From contig JASMLP010000020.1 in assembly GCA_030748635.1 (NCBI GenBank), positions 1-64,000 on the forward strand: a DNA stretch of 64,000 nucleotides, in the 5' to 3' direction. The notes beneath the pieces are model-generated. The model searched no databases and was not told where the DNA came from. It saw nothing but the letters and a program-made list of their open reading frames with translations. Position 1 is the stretch's first letter; every line of letters begins with the position of its first letter. The stretch comes from Planctomycetota bacterium. Its GTDB lineage: Bacteria; Planctomycetota; JACQVV01; JASMLP01. A program made the translations under genes and the position numbers. Positions 48,194 to 57,158 of the stretch are shown here, one piece after another.

Positions 48194-49333
48194 TCAGTCT
48201 AATTCGACATAACCGATATGGATCCAGCCTGAAACCCGGCGACCGCCCTTGGAAAAGGATGTCTGGACCCAACTTCCCTCCCGCTTGAAAACGCGAACTT
48301 TATCTCCCTGGCGAAACTGTCCGATCACGGCATGGCTCGTTCCGGGTCCTTTTCGAATATTCAGGGTGGCCGCGGTCACGGTTCCAGTGCTTTGTGAATT
48401 CTTGGAGGCGCTATCCGCTTTTCCTTTTTTGGACGGTTTTTCGGGTTTGGAACGGTCCACGGTCAGTTGATGCCACTGGGTGGCGGCCGATGTTTTTCGG
48501 GGACCAAAAACCTCGACTTTCCAGCGATACGTTTGTCCGTCTTCCACTGGAACCTTGATCCGAAGGGCGGTGCGGTTCGAGCTTTTTTTGCCCGAATCGT
48601 ACAGGTCGCCGTTGGTGGGATCGAGATCGTCGAAGAGAACCCGGTATCCCCGTTGCCAGCGTTTGGATACCAGTAAAACATTCCAGGAGAGTACGAACTG
48701 GCTGCGTCGGTTGATGTCGAGGCGGGTCAAGGTCGATCCGTCAGCCCGATTAGCGGTGGGGATCACGATAGGATCATCGGTTTTGGGAACTCGGTTGGGA
48801 TCTACGATGACGTGAAAATGGTCGTCGTGTCGGGGCCACTTGGTGACTCTGGAGTCGGCGGCGATCACGTCTGGGTGGTTGTAGAGTATCTGGGTCGCTC
48901 CGAACCGAAAAAAGATTCGAGCGAGCTCGAGGGTCTTTTCTTGCTCCGAATAAGAGATATGACAGACATTGGCGGGCTTGGTGAAGATGTCGATGTTGAG
49001 CCCGTTTTTGTGGGTCACATGGGGGGGGAACGTGCTGCCATCGGGTTTGCTGATATCGCCAATACGTAGGGTGGAGTCGGGGTGACGCTTTTTCCATTCT
49101 CGAGCGACGAGGGTCAGCATGCGGATGGTCTCGGGCGTTCCCCAGTGGCGATTGCTCGAGGGCGCGGCGGTCAGGATCCATTCACCGTTCTTGGAGACCG
49201 GCATCTGGATGTACCCCTTTTCGCTCGTTTGCGGTTTTTTCTGAGCGAAGAGAGGCGAATGAAAAATAGTGATGCAAAGGGCGAGTGCAAAACACCAGGT
49301 TCGTGCGGTCGGTTTCTGTATCATCACGGTCAT
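48194..49333 (-). CDS. MepA-like murein endopeptidase with C-terminal SH3 domain
   Basis: A 379-residue exported peptidase. ATG 49333 overlaps the stop of the upstream VWA gene (ATGA). After a signal peptide (about 13-30, CFALALCITIFHSPLFA) comes a MepA (M74) like domain: GDISKPDGSTFPPHVTHKNG, NIDIF and RHDDHFHVIVD give the expected zinc-binding His/Asp set. The middle resembles a fibronectin-like segment (TYRWKVEVFG), and the C-terminus is an SH3b domain (about 315-379; LNIRKGPGTSHAVIGQFRQG). It should cut peptidoglycan cross-links; planctomycetes do have peptidoglycan. Confidence 0.8.
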   Translation of the reverse strand: MTVMIQKPTARTWCFALALCITIFHSPLFAQKKPQTSEKGYIQMPVSKNGEWILTAAPSSNRHWGTPETIRMLTLVAREWKKRHPDSTLRIGDISKPDGSTFPPHVTHKNGLNIDIFTKPANVCHISYSEQEKTLELARIFFRFGATQILYNHPDVIAADSRVTKWPRHDDHFHVIVDPNRVPKTDDPIVIPTANRADGSTLTRLDINRRSQFVLSWNVLLVSKRWQRGYRVLFDDLDPTNGDLYDSGKKSSNRTALRIKVPVEDGQTYRWKVEVFGPRKTSAATQWHQLTVDRSKPEKPSKKGKADSASKNSQSTGTVTAATLNIRKGPGTSHAVIGQFRQGDKVRVFKREGSWVQTSFSKGGRRVSGWIHIGYVELD

Positions 49334-50517
49334 CTCTTCTTGACGGTGAGATGTTCGACCGCCTCTTCGAGGCCTCCGAGAGTCAGGTCGAACATGGGAA
49401 AAAGGGCACCGATCTGGGTGATCGTGTACATGCCGTAAGCTCGTGTCCAACGATTCCTAGGAACCGGATTGATCCACGCGGTTTTGTCGAAACGTTTGGT
49501 AATCTGCTGGAGCCAGTAACGTCCAGGTGGACCTGAACCCATCCATCGATAGCTGGCTCCTCCGATAGATTCGAGCTCTTCGGGGGCCATCGATGCGTCT
49601 CCCACGACAAGTATCTTCGTTTCCTTGGGGCGACGAAGAATCTTTTCGGTGGAAACAGCCTGAGTACGCTGGGGGTCGGTCCAGACTTCCTCGTAAATGC
49701 AGTTGTGGAAATAGAAAGTTTCCAACTCGGTGATCTGGTCACGGATGTGTCGAAAAAGGAGGCTGACCAGGCCGATATAGGGGTCCATCGACCAGCCCCC
49801 GTTATCCAGAAAGAGTACGACGCGAATTTTGTTGCGGATTGCGCGGGCGAATTCAAGGGTGATTTCTCCCGCTTGCCGGACGGTCTCTCGGATGGTTTCA
49901 TCGATATCAAGTTGGTCGCGCGGTCCCTCATCGGTCATATGACGCAACCGAGAAACCGCTTCGCCGACCCCCCGTTCGGTCAGGACTTCGAATCGGGAGT
50001 AATCTTTGTATCGACGTTCACCGGCCACCTTGATGGCGCTGCGCATTCGACTTTGGCCCCCGATTCGTATGCCGCGGTCCGCAAATCCGCTGTGGCCAAA
50101 GGGGCTCTTGCCGCCCGTGCCGATCCATTTTCCTCCTCCATCGTGACGGCTATCTTGTTCTTTTAGTCGTTCCTCAAAGAGCTTCATCAACTCTTCGAGA
50201 GATCGTCCTTCCTCGGCAACCTCAGGGACCAGAGCTCGGACGAGAGGGTCCTGGAGCCAATCTTGCAACTGAGCATGGATGGCGTCAATCGCTTCGTCAT
50301 CCACAAAATCCACTCCGTGAAAATGGTGGAGGAACATCCGGTCATAAACGTCGAAATACTCTTCTCGTTTGATCAAAAGTGTCCGAGCAACAACATAAAA
50401 ACGGTCCAGGCTGCCGTGGGCTAATCCTCGATCAAGCGCTTCTTGAAGACGAAGAAACGCCGTGGGAGTGACCGGTATGCCGGCTTCACGCAAGGAATAG
50501 AAAAAGGAGAGAAACAC
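49330..50517 (-). CDS. VWA (CoxE-like) protein with altered MIDAS
   Basis: A 395-residue cytoplasmic protein, partner of the MoxR ATPase encoded 18 bases upstream. The C-terminal half (about 195-395) is VWA-like (RVVLFLDNGGWSMDPYIGLV; ETFYFHNCIYEEVW; KILVVGDASMAPEEL). The metal site normally reads DxSxS; here it is DNGGW, so metal binding is doubtful. The N-terminal part (FFYSLREAGIPVTPTAFLRL) is the helical region typical of CoxE-like proteins. MoxR/VWA pairs remodel or activate client proteins. Confidence 0.85.
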   Translation of the reverse strand: MFLSFFYSLREAGIPVTPTAFLRLQEALDRGLAHGSLDRFYVVARTLLIKREEYFDVYDRMFLHHFHGVDFVDDEAIDAIHAQLQDWLQDPLVRALVPEVAEEGRSLEELMKLFEERLKEQDSRHDGGGKWIGTGGKSPFGHSGFADRGIRIGGQSRMRSAIKVAGERRYKDYSRFEVLTERGVGEAVSRLRHMTDEGPRDQLDIDETIRETVRQAGEITLEFARAIRNKIRVVLFLDNGGWSMDPYIGLVSLLFRHIRDQITELETFYFHNCIYEEVWTDPQRTQAVSTEKILRRPKETKILVVGDASMAPEELESIGGASYRWMGSGPPGRYWLQQITKRFDKTAWINPVPRNRWTRAYGMYTITQIGALFPMFDLTLGGLEEAVEHLTVKKR

Positions 50518-50535
50518 CGAGGGAAAACTCCTGGA

Positions 50536-51366
50536 TCAACGGTTAGGACGTGAGATCGTCTGTTTGGCGGCAGCCAGATCGCTGGATTTTTTGACCAGAA
50601 CACCCAGGAAAGGAACCCGATGAAGAAGTTCTTCGGCCGGAATGTCCTCGATCATGAGGGCACGGATCCAGTTGACGAGTTCCCGAGTGGCTGGTTTCTT
50701 CTCGATCCGGTCCACCTCGCGAAGCGAATAGAAAATTTCGATCGACATCTGGAGGAGCTTCTGGTCAAGGTCCGGATAGTGGGCCAGAACGATGCGGTTC
50801 ATCATAAACTGGTCGGGAAAGGCGATGTGGTGGAAGGTACATCGACCCAGAAAGGGATCGGAGAGGTCTCGTTTGGCATTGCTGGTGATGATGATGATCG
50901 GGCGTTTATGAGCCGTTATGGTGTCGTCGACTTCGACGATGTCGAAGGCCATCTGGTCAAGAACATCGAGAAGGTCATCCTGAAAATCCGTGTCGGCTTT
51001 GTCGATCTCGTCGATCAGCAGGACCACGCGCTCCTGGGAAGTGAAAGCCTGACCGATTTTCCCCATTTTAATGTAATCCCGGATATTGCTCACATCGCGA
51101 GTGGAGTCCCCAAACCGGCTGTCGTTGAGTCGGGTCAGGGTGTCGTATTGATAGAGAGCTTCGACCGCTTTCATGCTGCTCTTGACGTTGAGAACGACAA
51201 GCGGCATGGAGAGAGAACGAGCAATTTCGTGGGCAAGAAGCGTTTTGCCGGTGCCGGGCTCTCCTTTCAGAAGGAGGGGCATTTCCAGGGCGATAGAGAT
51301 GTTGACGACTTCGCGAAGTTCAGGATCGAGGACATATTGATCGGTCCCCTCGAACGTGGGATTCAT
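50536..51366 (-). CDS. MoxR-family AAA+ ATPase
   Basis: A 276-residue AAA+ ATPase. Walker A is LLKGEPGTGKTLLAHE, Walker B is VVLLIDEIDKAD, and sensor 1 is IIITSNAKRDLSDPFLGRC, where the usual arginine finger region is recognisable. It drives the VWA protein made from the next gene. The client may be the MepA-like enzyme at the end of the run, but this is inferred from gene order only. Confidence 0.93.
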   Translation of the reverse strand: MNPTFEGTDQYVLDPELREVVNISIALEMPLLLKGEPGTGKTLLAHEIARSLSMPLVVLNVKSSMKAVEALYQYDTLTRLNDSRFGDSTRDVSNIRDYIKMGKIGQAFTSQERVVLLIDEIDKADTDFQDDLLDVLDQMAFDIVEVDDTITAHKRPIIIITSNAKRDLSDPFLGRCTFHHIAFPDQFMMNRIVLAHYPDLDQKLLQMSIEIFYSLREVDRIEKKPATRELVNWIRALMIEDIPAEELLHRVPFLGVLVKKSSDLAAAKQTISRPNR

Positions 51367-51501
51367 GGCGATTCCTCTGGAGATCGGGATGACAGGAGCG
51401 GATTGGACCTAATCGGAAGCTGTTATTTTGGGTCAAGTGGGGCGAGGGATCAATGGGGCCGGTTTCTTGACGCCATTTCTGAGGTACACTATTCCCTGGT
51501 C

Positions 51502-52179
51502 ATGCGCTTGAGGTTTCTACATCGTACCGGACAGTTGTTGCTGGTGATCGGCTGGGTCATCGGGGGTCTGGGTTGTACGATCGGTCCGGGGCCTACCGGA
51601 CCTCCGATTGTCCTGCTTCATGAAAATAGTGAAGGAAGCAGTGTGCCTCTCGGCTCCGGCGTTTCGGTTCTCATGGTGGGGGGCCATCATGAAATGGGGC
51701 GGGACGAGGAGTTCCTAGCGCGATGGCTTCCCGAGTTGGTTCAGCTTGGATATCGAACCCTGGCTCTCGAAATTCCCCGCAGTTATCAATCTCTGATCGA
51801 CGCCTATCTGGACGGGCAGGGAAGAGCGTCCACGACTCATTTGCTTCAGATGATTTTTCAGGAAGATTTTCCGAAACTGCTGGATGTGGCGGCTCGACTC
51901 GATATGCATGTTCTTTGTTACGAGTCGATGGAGACCTTTGGTCCCTGGGCTCCTTTGACCCGGAGGGATCGAGTCTCTTTCGAGACGATATGCCGGGAGG
52001 GGATCGGGACCGATCCGCAGGGGAAGGTGGTGGTTTTTTGTGGAGCGCTTCATTTGCGCGACGGGATCTGGTATTCCCACCTTCTCGAGCGACCGGAACG
52101 ATGCCTGGGCCACTACATGGCGGAGTTTTTCGGGCCGGAATTGGTTCGGGTCGATCTTTCTAGACTTTCCGGGCGTTAG
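51502..52179 (+). CDS. Lipoprotein, possible Tiki/ChaN-like superfamily
   Basis: A 225-residue protein starting at ATG 51502; a much longer open frame upstream runs opposite to the MoxR gene and is not coding. The signal ends in a lipobox (GGLGC, Cys about 25). The body has MVGGHHEMGRDEEFL, YRTLALEIPRSY and VVFCGALHLRDGIW. A conserved G-x-H turn, a central Glu and a late G-x-x-H are the outline of the ChaN/TraB/EreA (Tiki) superfamily, but similarity is judged by eye and is weak. It precedes the aminotransferase operon by 25 bases. Confidence 0.6.
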   Translation: MRLRFLHRTGQLLLVIGWVIGGLGCTIGPGPTGPPIVLLHENSEGSSVPLGSGVSVLMVGGHHEMGRDEEFLARWLPELVQLGYRTLALEIPRSYQSLIDAYLDGQGRASTTHLLQMIFQEDFPKLLDVAARLDMHVLCYESMETFGPWAPLTRRDRVSFETICREGIGTDPQGKVVVFCGALHLRDGIWYSHLLERPERCLGHYMAEFFGPELVRVDLSRLSGR

Positions 52180-52192
52180 GTTCGCCGGTGTC

Positions 52193-52198
52193 TATAAT
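52193..52198 (+). promoter_or_regulatory. TATAAT box 6 bases before the aminotransferase start codon
   Basis: A perfect -10 hexamer whose expected start of transcription is at or within a base of the A of ATG 52205. No Shine-Dalgarno lies between. This suggests a leaderless message. No good -35 box is seen. Confidence 0.5.
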
Positions 52199-52204
52199 GT
52201 TTGC

Positions 52205-53482
52205 ATGACCGCACTGACGGGGCTCGAACTCCCCGCGATTCAGACCGATATCCCCGGTCCGTCCAGCATCGCCTGGGCGGATCGTTTACGTGATGTGGAG
52301 TCCAGGAACATCACGTTTCTATCGCACCGATTTCCGGTCTTTTGGGAAAAAGCCCGGGGAGCGGTCGTGGCTGATGTCGACGGCAACCGTTTTCTGGATC
52401 TGAGCGGAGCGTTTGGAGTCGCCGCGGTGGGGCACGCCCATCCGAAGGTCGTCTCCGCTGCTTGTTCGCAGGTCGAGGTGCTGCCTCACGGAATGGGAGA
52501 TGTTCATCCGACTCCGGTCAAAGTCAGATTACTGGAGCGATTGGCGGAGTTGTCGCCAGGTGATCTAGGATATGGAGTGCTCGGGTCTTCTGGAGCGGAT
52601 GCGGTCGAGGCTGCCATCAAGACTGCGCGTTTGGCGACAGGTCGAGAGGGGATCGTGGCTTTCGAGGGGGGATATCACGGTTTGACCCTGGGAGCGTTAC
52701 GGGCTACTCACGATCCGAGATTTCGGGAGCCGTTCGGAATCGGAATGGCTGATTCGACCCATTTTCTTCCCTATCCCCGAAAGGAGAGTGAAGTTTCTGG
52801 GGTGATCGATCAACTGCTGAGTCTGGTAAAGGATACGGTGGGGTTGGTCTTGGCAGAGCCTTTGTTAGGCCGGGGTGGATGTCAGGAGCCGGCACCCGGA
52901 TTTCTTACCGCCTTGCGTGAGGTTTGCGATGGATCTCAGGCGTTGCTGGCGCTGGATGAGATCTATACCGGTTTTGGGCGCACGGGAACTCTTTTCGCTT
53001 GTGAGCACGAGGGGGTTGTTCCCGATCTTCTCCTTCTGGGCAAGGCGATGACTGGCGGTTTCCCGCTTTCGGTCTGTCTGGGCCGGACCGCGGTGATGGA
53101 GGCCTGGCCCGTCTCGGAGGGGGAGGCGGTCCACACTCAGACTTTCCTTGGACATCCGGTCGGCTGCCGGGCGGCGCTGGCGGCGATCGAGGTACTGTTG
53201 GAAGAAGGACTGGCAGAGCGGGCAGTGGGGATGGGAGATCGATTTCGTCGTCAGTTAGGCGATGCGTTTACGGTTCGCGGAAGAGGACTTTTTCTGGGCC
53301 TACTTCCTCCCGCTGGCATCTCGGCCGTGGAACTCACGGTGCGAGCCCTCGAACGGGGTCTGATTTTACTTCCCTGTGGTCCGGGGGGATCTGTTCTCTC
53401 CATCACGCCTCCGCTTGTGATCACTGAATCTCAGATCGATCATGCAGCGCTGACGCTTCGGGAACTTGTCGATGCTTCGTGA
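52205..53482 (+). CDS. Class III PLP-dependent aminotransferase
   Basis: A 425-residue omega/4-aminobutyrate-type aminotransferase. Motifs are FLDLSGAFGVAAVGHAHP, GSSGADAVEAAIKTAR, FEGGYHGLTLGAL, LALDEIYTGFGRTG and the cofactor lysine in LLLGKAMTGGFPLSV. Class III enzymes move amino groups between an amine and an aldehyde or keto acid. It overlaps the LuxE-like gene by 11 bases and so heads an operon that could make an aldehyde for it to aminate. The reverse direction, amine to aldehyde, is also possible. Confidence 0.9.
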   Translation: MTALTGLELPAIQTDIPGPSSIAWADRLRDVESRNITFLSHRFPVFWEKARGAVVADVDGNRFLDLSGAFGVAAVGHAHPKVVSAACSQVEVLPHGMGDVHPTPVKVRLLERLAELSPGDLGYGVLGSSGADAVEAAIKTARLATGREGIVAFEGGYHGLTLGALRATHDPRFREPFGIGMADSTHFLPYPRKESEVSGVIDQLLSLVKDTVGLVLAEPLLGRGGCQEPAPGFLTALREVCDGSQALLALDEIYTGFGRTGTLFACEHEGVVPDLLLLGKAMTGGFPLSVCLGRTAVMEAWPVSEGEAVHTQTFLGHPVGCRAALAAIEVLLEEGLAERAVGMGDRFRRQLGDAFTVRGRGLFLGLLPPAGISAVELTVRALERGLILLPCGPGGSVLSITPPLVITESQIDHAALTLRELVDAS

Positions 53483-54533
53483 TCGGATCCTAAACCGGAT
53501 TCGCCTGGGCTCGGATTTGGGATTTCAAGGGGAAGAAGGATTTGATGTTCTGGCCTGTGATCTTTTCAAGTATCAGTTCGAGTCGGTTCCTGCGTATCGT
53601 CGACTGTGTGAACGGGTCGGAATTCATCCGGATCGGGTGAGTCGTTGGCAGGAGATTCCCCCTTTGCCCACGGTCGCTTTCAAGGAGGCTCACATTTCGA
53701 GTGTTTCGAAGGATGAGGCGGTGGAAGTTTTCGAGACATCGGGGACGACGACTGGTGACCCGGGACGTCATTACTTACGGTCGGTAGATTTTTATCGGGC
53801 GGCGATCGATCCTCCTTTCGCTCGCAATATTTGTTCGGAACAGATGGCGATGATCATACTCACTCCCGAGCGACTCGAAGCGCCCCGTTCGTCGCTTGTT
53901 TTCATGATGGATCATGTGGCTCGTCGGTGGGGGGCGCCGGGTGAGGTGAGTTTTCATGTTCGGGGTGGCGCACTCGATCTCGATGGGGCGCAAGCAAGAT
54001 TGCGGGACTGTCAAGCTCAGGAAACTCCAGTTCTTCTTCTGGGAACTTCATTTTCATATGTCCATCTTATGGAAGGGCTTAGAGTGTTGGGCGAGCGGTT
54101 TTCCTTGCCTGCCGGATCCCGAATTTTCGACACCGGGGGAACCAAGGGGCGGTCCCGTTCTGTGACCCGAGAGGAACTTCATCAGGGGTTCTACGAGTAT
54201 TTTGGGATTCAGGAAGATCAGATTATTCTCGAATACGGAATGACCGAGCTATCGAGTCAGTTCTATGCCCGTGGAGATCGCAGGCGATTTCGCGCTCCGT
54301 CCTGGGTTCGGGTTCAGGTGCTCGATCCGGTGACTCTGGAATCTCTCCCGGTGGGAGAAGAGGGGGTGCTGGCTATTTTCGATCTTGCTAATGTGGATTC
54401 GGTGGCCTCGATCCTGACGGCGGATCGGGCTCTTCTCAATGAGAGAGGAGAATTTCTCCTGACTGGCCGAATCGGTGGAAGTTCTAGGCGCGGTTGTTCT
54501 CTGGCAAGTGAGGATCTCGGAGTTTCGACGTGA
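53472..54533 (+). CDS. LuxE-like acyl-protein synthetase / acyl-adenylate ligase
   Basis: A 353-residue LuxE family protein. LuxE activates a fatty acid with ATP and hands the acyl group to LuxC. Marks are FETSGTTTGDPGRH, LLLGTSFSYVHLME, RIFDTGGTKGRSR and EYGMTELSSQFY, the adenylate-forming motifs of this family. ATG 53472 is preferred over TTG 53466. The stop overlaps luxC-like GTG 54530 (GTGA). No luciferase genes (luxAB) are near, so light production is not the role. Confidence 0.9.
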   Translation: MLRDRILNRIRLGSDLGFQGEEGFDVLACDLFKYQFESVPAYRRLCERVGIHPDRVSRWQEIPPLPTVAFKEAHISSVSKDEAVEVFETSGTTTGDPGRHYLRSVDFYRAAIDPPFARNICSEQMAMIILTPERLEAPRSSLVFMMDHVARRWGAPGEVSFHVRGGALDLDGAQARLRDCQAQETPVLLLGTSFSYVHLMEGLRVLGERFSLPAGSRIFDTGGTKGRSRSVTREELHQGFYEYFGIQEDQIILEYGMTELSSQFYARGDRRRFRAPSWVRVQVLDPVTLESLPVGEEGVLAIFDLANVDSVASILTADRALLNERGEFLLTGRIGGSSRRGCSLASEDLGVST

Positions 54534-55714
54534 GATTTGACGCGATCGGATTTCTGGTGGAACTAGGTCGTCGATGGATCGACCCGGAGAATCCGTTTCG
54601 GCGAGAAGCTCTGGAGCAAGTTCCAGTTTCGGCCGGATTTGGGGTGGAGTCCTTTGCTTGTGGACTCGACCGAACCTTCAGTCTTCTTTCACGAGAAGGA
54701 CTTTCTCGAATGCTTGACGGGGTCGGCAGGGAAAGGCCGTCCGATCCGGTGGCGGACTCCTCTCTGCTCCTGATTCCCGGCGGAAGAGTTCCCGATCCGA
54801 CAGTTCGTTCGGTTGTGCGCGCGGTACTGGCCGGTTATTCACAAATTTCTATCAAGCCCCCTTCGTTGGAAACTCGGTTTGCTTCCATTTTCGTCCGGTC
54901 CTGGGAGGCCGTCGGTTCGGAGTGGGGAGCCGTTCCTTGCCGGTTACGGACCGAGACCTGGGACCGGACCGATACCGACCGGATTAAGAAGGTTCTAGGG
55001 ACGGCGGGAACGACGATTCTTTACGGCTCGGATGAGACGGTGGATATCGTCGGGAGCCTCCTGCCCTCGGGGTCCCGGTTTTTGCCCCATGGACACAAGG
55101 TCAGTCTCGCCCTGCTTTGCCAGGAGTGTCAGGGATCGAATCGATTGAAATCCTGGGCGGAGGGTCTGGCGAGAGATGTCGCTGTTTACGATCAAGGGGG
55201 GTGCCTCTCGCCGATCGCCCTCTATTACGAGCAAGGGGAAGAACGGGGTGGAGGCGCGCTGGGGGAATTGCTGGCGGAGACATTCGAGTCGGTTCATTCG
55301 CAGTGGCCGGCTGGGCGTCTCGGCGCTCTGGAAACCGCTCCGGTGGTACGGACTTTGCGCTCTCGGATCGAATCGGGTCGCGGGGGGCGTCTCTGGACTC
55401 CGGGGCGATCCTCGGTCTGGACGGTTGCTCTGGATCCCAACCTGGATCTCGAACCCGTTCCGGCGGCCAGGTTCTTGCCTCTGCGGCGTGTCGGGTCGCT
55501 CGAAGAAGTTGCGGGACGGCTCGGCGATCACGGCGGAAAAATTCAGGGGGTGGCGCTCTGTCCGGGACCACACTCCAGCCGAATAGAGGAGATTGCGAGG
55601 GGGCTGGAACCCTCTCTGATTCGACCCGCAGGACGACTGCAAGATCCTCCTCCAGATTGGTGTGAGGATGGGCAAAAGGATCTTTCTTCGCTTTTCAAGT
55701 GGCAGGGAAATTAG
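54530..55714 (+). CDS. LuxC-like acyl reductase
   Basis: A 394-residue protein of the LuxC family, which reduces an activated acyl group with NADPH to an aldehyde. The acyl-accepting cysteine is in YDQGGCLSPIALYYE, a near match to the LuxC signature, and KVSLALLCQE precedes it. The N-terminal part is less conserved. Together with LuxE it makes a carboxylic acid reductase unit. Codon usage and GC look like the surroundings. Confidence 0.88.
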   Translation: MRFDAIGFLVELGRRWIDPENPFRREALEQVPVSAGFGVESFACGLDRTFSLLSREGLSRMLDGVGRERPSDPVADSSLLLIPGGRVPDPTVRSVVRAVLAGYSQISIKPPSLETRFASIFVRSWEAVGSEWGAVPCRLRTETWDRTDTDRIKKVLGTAGTTILYGSDETVDIVGSLLPSGSRFLPHGHKVSLALLCQECQGSNRLKSWAEGLARDVAVYDQGGCLSPIALYYEQGEERGGGALGELLAETFESVHSQWPAGRLGALETAPVVRTLRSRIESGRGGRLWTPGRSSVWTVALDPNLDLEPVPAARFLPLRRVGSLEEVAGRLGDHGGKIQGVALCPGPHSSRIEEIARGLEPSLIRPAGRLQDPPPDWCEDGQKDLSSLFKWQGN

Positions 55715-55817
55715 TTGGGATTTGTTGGGTGAAATTGCAGAATGAATTCGTTTGCAGACTAAATCGGGTTCTGTATTTCTCGCTCGCTGGCACCGAGTAT
55801 CCTGAAGACATATAAAC

Positions 55818-57158
55818 ATGTTCCAGTTGATCGTTATCGAAGGTCCCAATCGAGGATCTATCTTTCCGTTGACGTTGGGAGATAATCGTCTTGGACGTGA
55901 TGCCAGCTGTGAAGTGGTGGTTCTGGATGAACAGGTTTCCAGAACTCACGCGGTGCTACGGGTTTCTGATCACGGGTGTGAATTCGAGGAGGGGAATAGC
56001 CGTAACGGAACTTACCTGAACGGTACCCGTTGCGATGGAGCTACACTACGTTCCGGCGATATTTTGCGTCTGGGTCGGGTGACTTTGATGTTCATCGATC
56101 TCGATGACAGTTCTTCACCCTCACTTCCCGAACTTGTTCCCGGAGGAGCTACCTGGGGAGGAAAAATGAACTCGGTGGGAGAGATGGCTTCAGTGGCCGG
56201 ATCGACCCGGTATCTGCTCGGAGAGAGTTCCGCTATTCGCAAAGTCGAGCGACTGGTCTTTCGGGCTGCCCGGACCGATGTGACTGTACTCGTGACCGGA
56301 GAGAGCGGGACCGGAAAAGAGTTGGTTGCCTCCTCTGTTCACAGAAACAGTCGGCGGCGTTCGATGCCATTTGTGGCGCTCAATGGAGCGGTATTGCGGG
56401 GGTCGTTGCTGGAGAGTGAACTTTTTGGCCACGAGAAAGGGGCCTTTACCGGTGCCCTGGCTCGACGTCAGGGGTCGTTCGAGATGGCGGATGGGGGTAC
56501 GCTTTTTCTGGATGAGGTGGGGGAGTTACCGCTGGAGACACAAGCGTCTCTGTTGAGAATTCTCGAAGGGAAAGGTTTTCGTCGGCTCGGAGGAACCTCG
56601 ATGATCGCTCCGGATGTCCGGTTGGTGGCGGCCACGAATCGGAACCTTCTGGAAATGGTTTCCCAGGGTCATTTCCGGGAAGATCTCTACTATCGATTGG
56701 CTGTGGTTCATATCGATCTGCCTCCGTTACGAGATCGGGGCGAAGATGTTGTTCTGCTCGCACGCCATTTTCTCGAGGAGATTTCCCAGGAGGTGGGCGT
56801 TCGCATCCAGGAGTTCGGCGAAAGTGCCATTGAATCGCTTCGTAGTTACCCCTTTCCTGGCAACGTTCGTGAACTTCGAAATCTGGTGGAACGGGCTGTT
56901 CTCTTCTGCGAAGGGGAGCGGGTCGATCACCTCGAGGTGGGACCTGGATCGTATTCGGGATCTCTCGAATCCTCGGGACCTCCATCGGTATCGGGTCACT
57001 CTTCGGCCTCTTTTCTTTCGATCGAGGAACTGGTTCAAGAGCACATCCGGGAAGCGCTTTCGAGAGCGGAAGGGAACAAGAGTCAAGCGGCGCGTCTTCT
57101 GGGAATCGACCGGGCGACTCTTTATGCCCGGATGAAAAAACACGGGATAGAGGGGTGA
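55818..57158 (+). CDS. FHA-domain sigma-54 enhancer-binding activator
   Basis: A 446-residue transcription activator. An FHA phosphothreonine-binding domain (1-95; [29 protein letters not shown]) replaces the usual receiver domain. The AAA+ core (about 134-365) has Walker [23 protein letters not shown] for sigma-54 contact, Walker [13 protein letters not shown] and [11 protein letters not shown] Fis-type helix-turn-helix ends the protein ([20 protein letters not shown]). It overlaps the next kinase gene as GTGA, so the kinase probably produces the phosphothreonine the FHA domain reads. A consensus sigma-54 promoter exists at 61380. Confidence 0.94.
   Translation: MFQLIVIEGPNRGSIFPLTLGDNRLGRDASCEVVVLDEQVSRTHAVLRVSDHGCEFEEGNSRNGTYLNGTRCDGATLRSGDILRLGRVTLMFIDLDDSSSPSLPELVPGGATWGGKMNSVGEMASVAGSTRYLLGESSAIRKVERLVFRAARTDVTVLVTGESGTGKELVASSVHRNSRRRSMPFVALNGAVLRGSLLESELFGHEKGAFTGALARRQGSFEMADGGTLFLDEVGELPLETQASLLRILEGKGFRRLGGTSMIAPDVRLVAATNRNLLEMVSQGHFREDLYYRLAVVHIDLPPLRDRGEDVVLLARHFLEEISQEVGVRIQEFGESAIESLRSYPFPGNVRELRNLVERAVLFCEGERVDHLEVGPGSYSGSLESSGPPSVSGHSSASFLSIEELVQEHIREALSRAEGNKSQAARLLGIDRATLYARMKKHGIEG

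Noticed and set aside
50620-51501. Long plus-strand open frame extending the lipoprotein gene upstream
   Set aside because: It lies wholly opposite the well-supported MoxR gene; the lipoprotein signal begins at 51502.
53472-55714. Bioluminescence genes
   Set aside because: LuxC- and LuxE-like genes are present but there is no luxA or luxB, and the adjacent gene is an aminotransferase.
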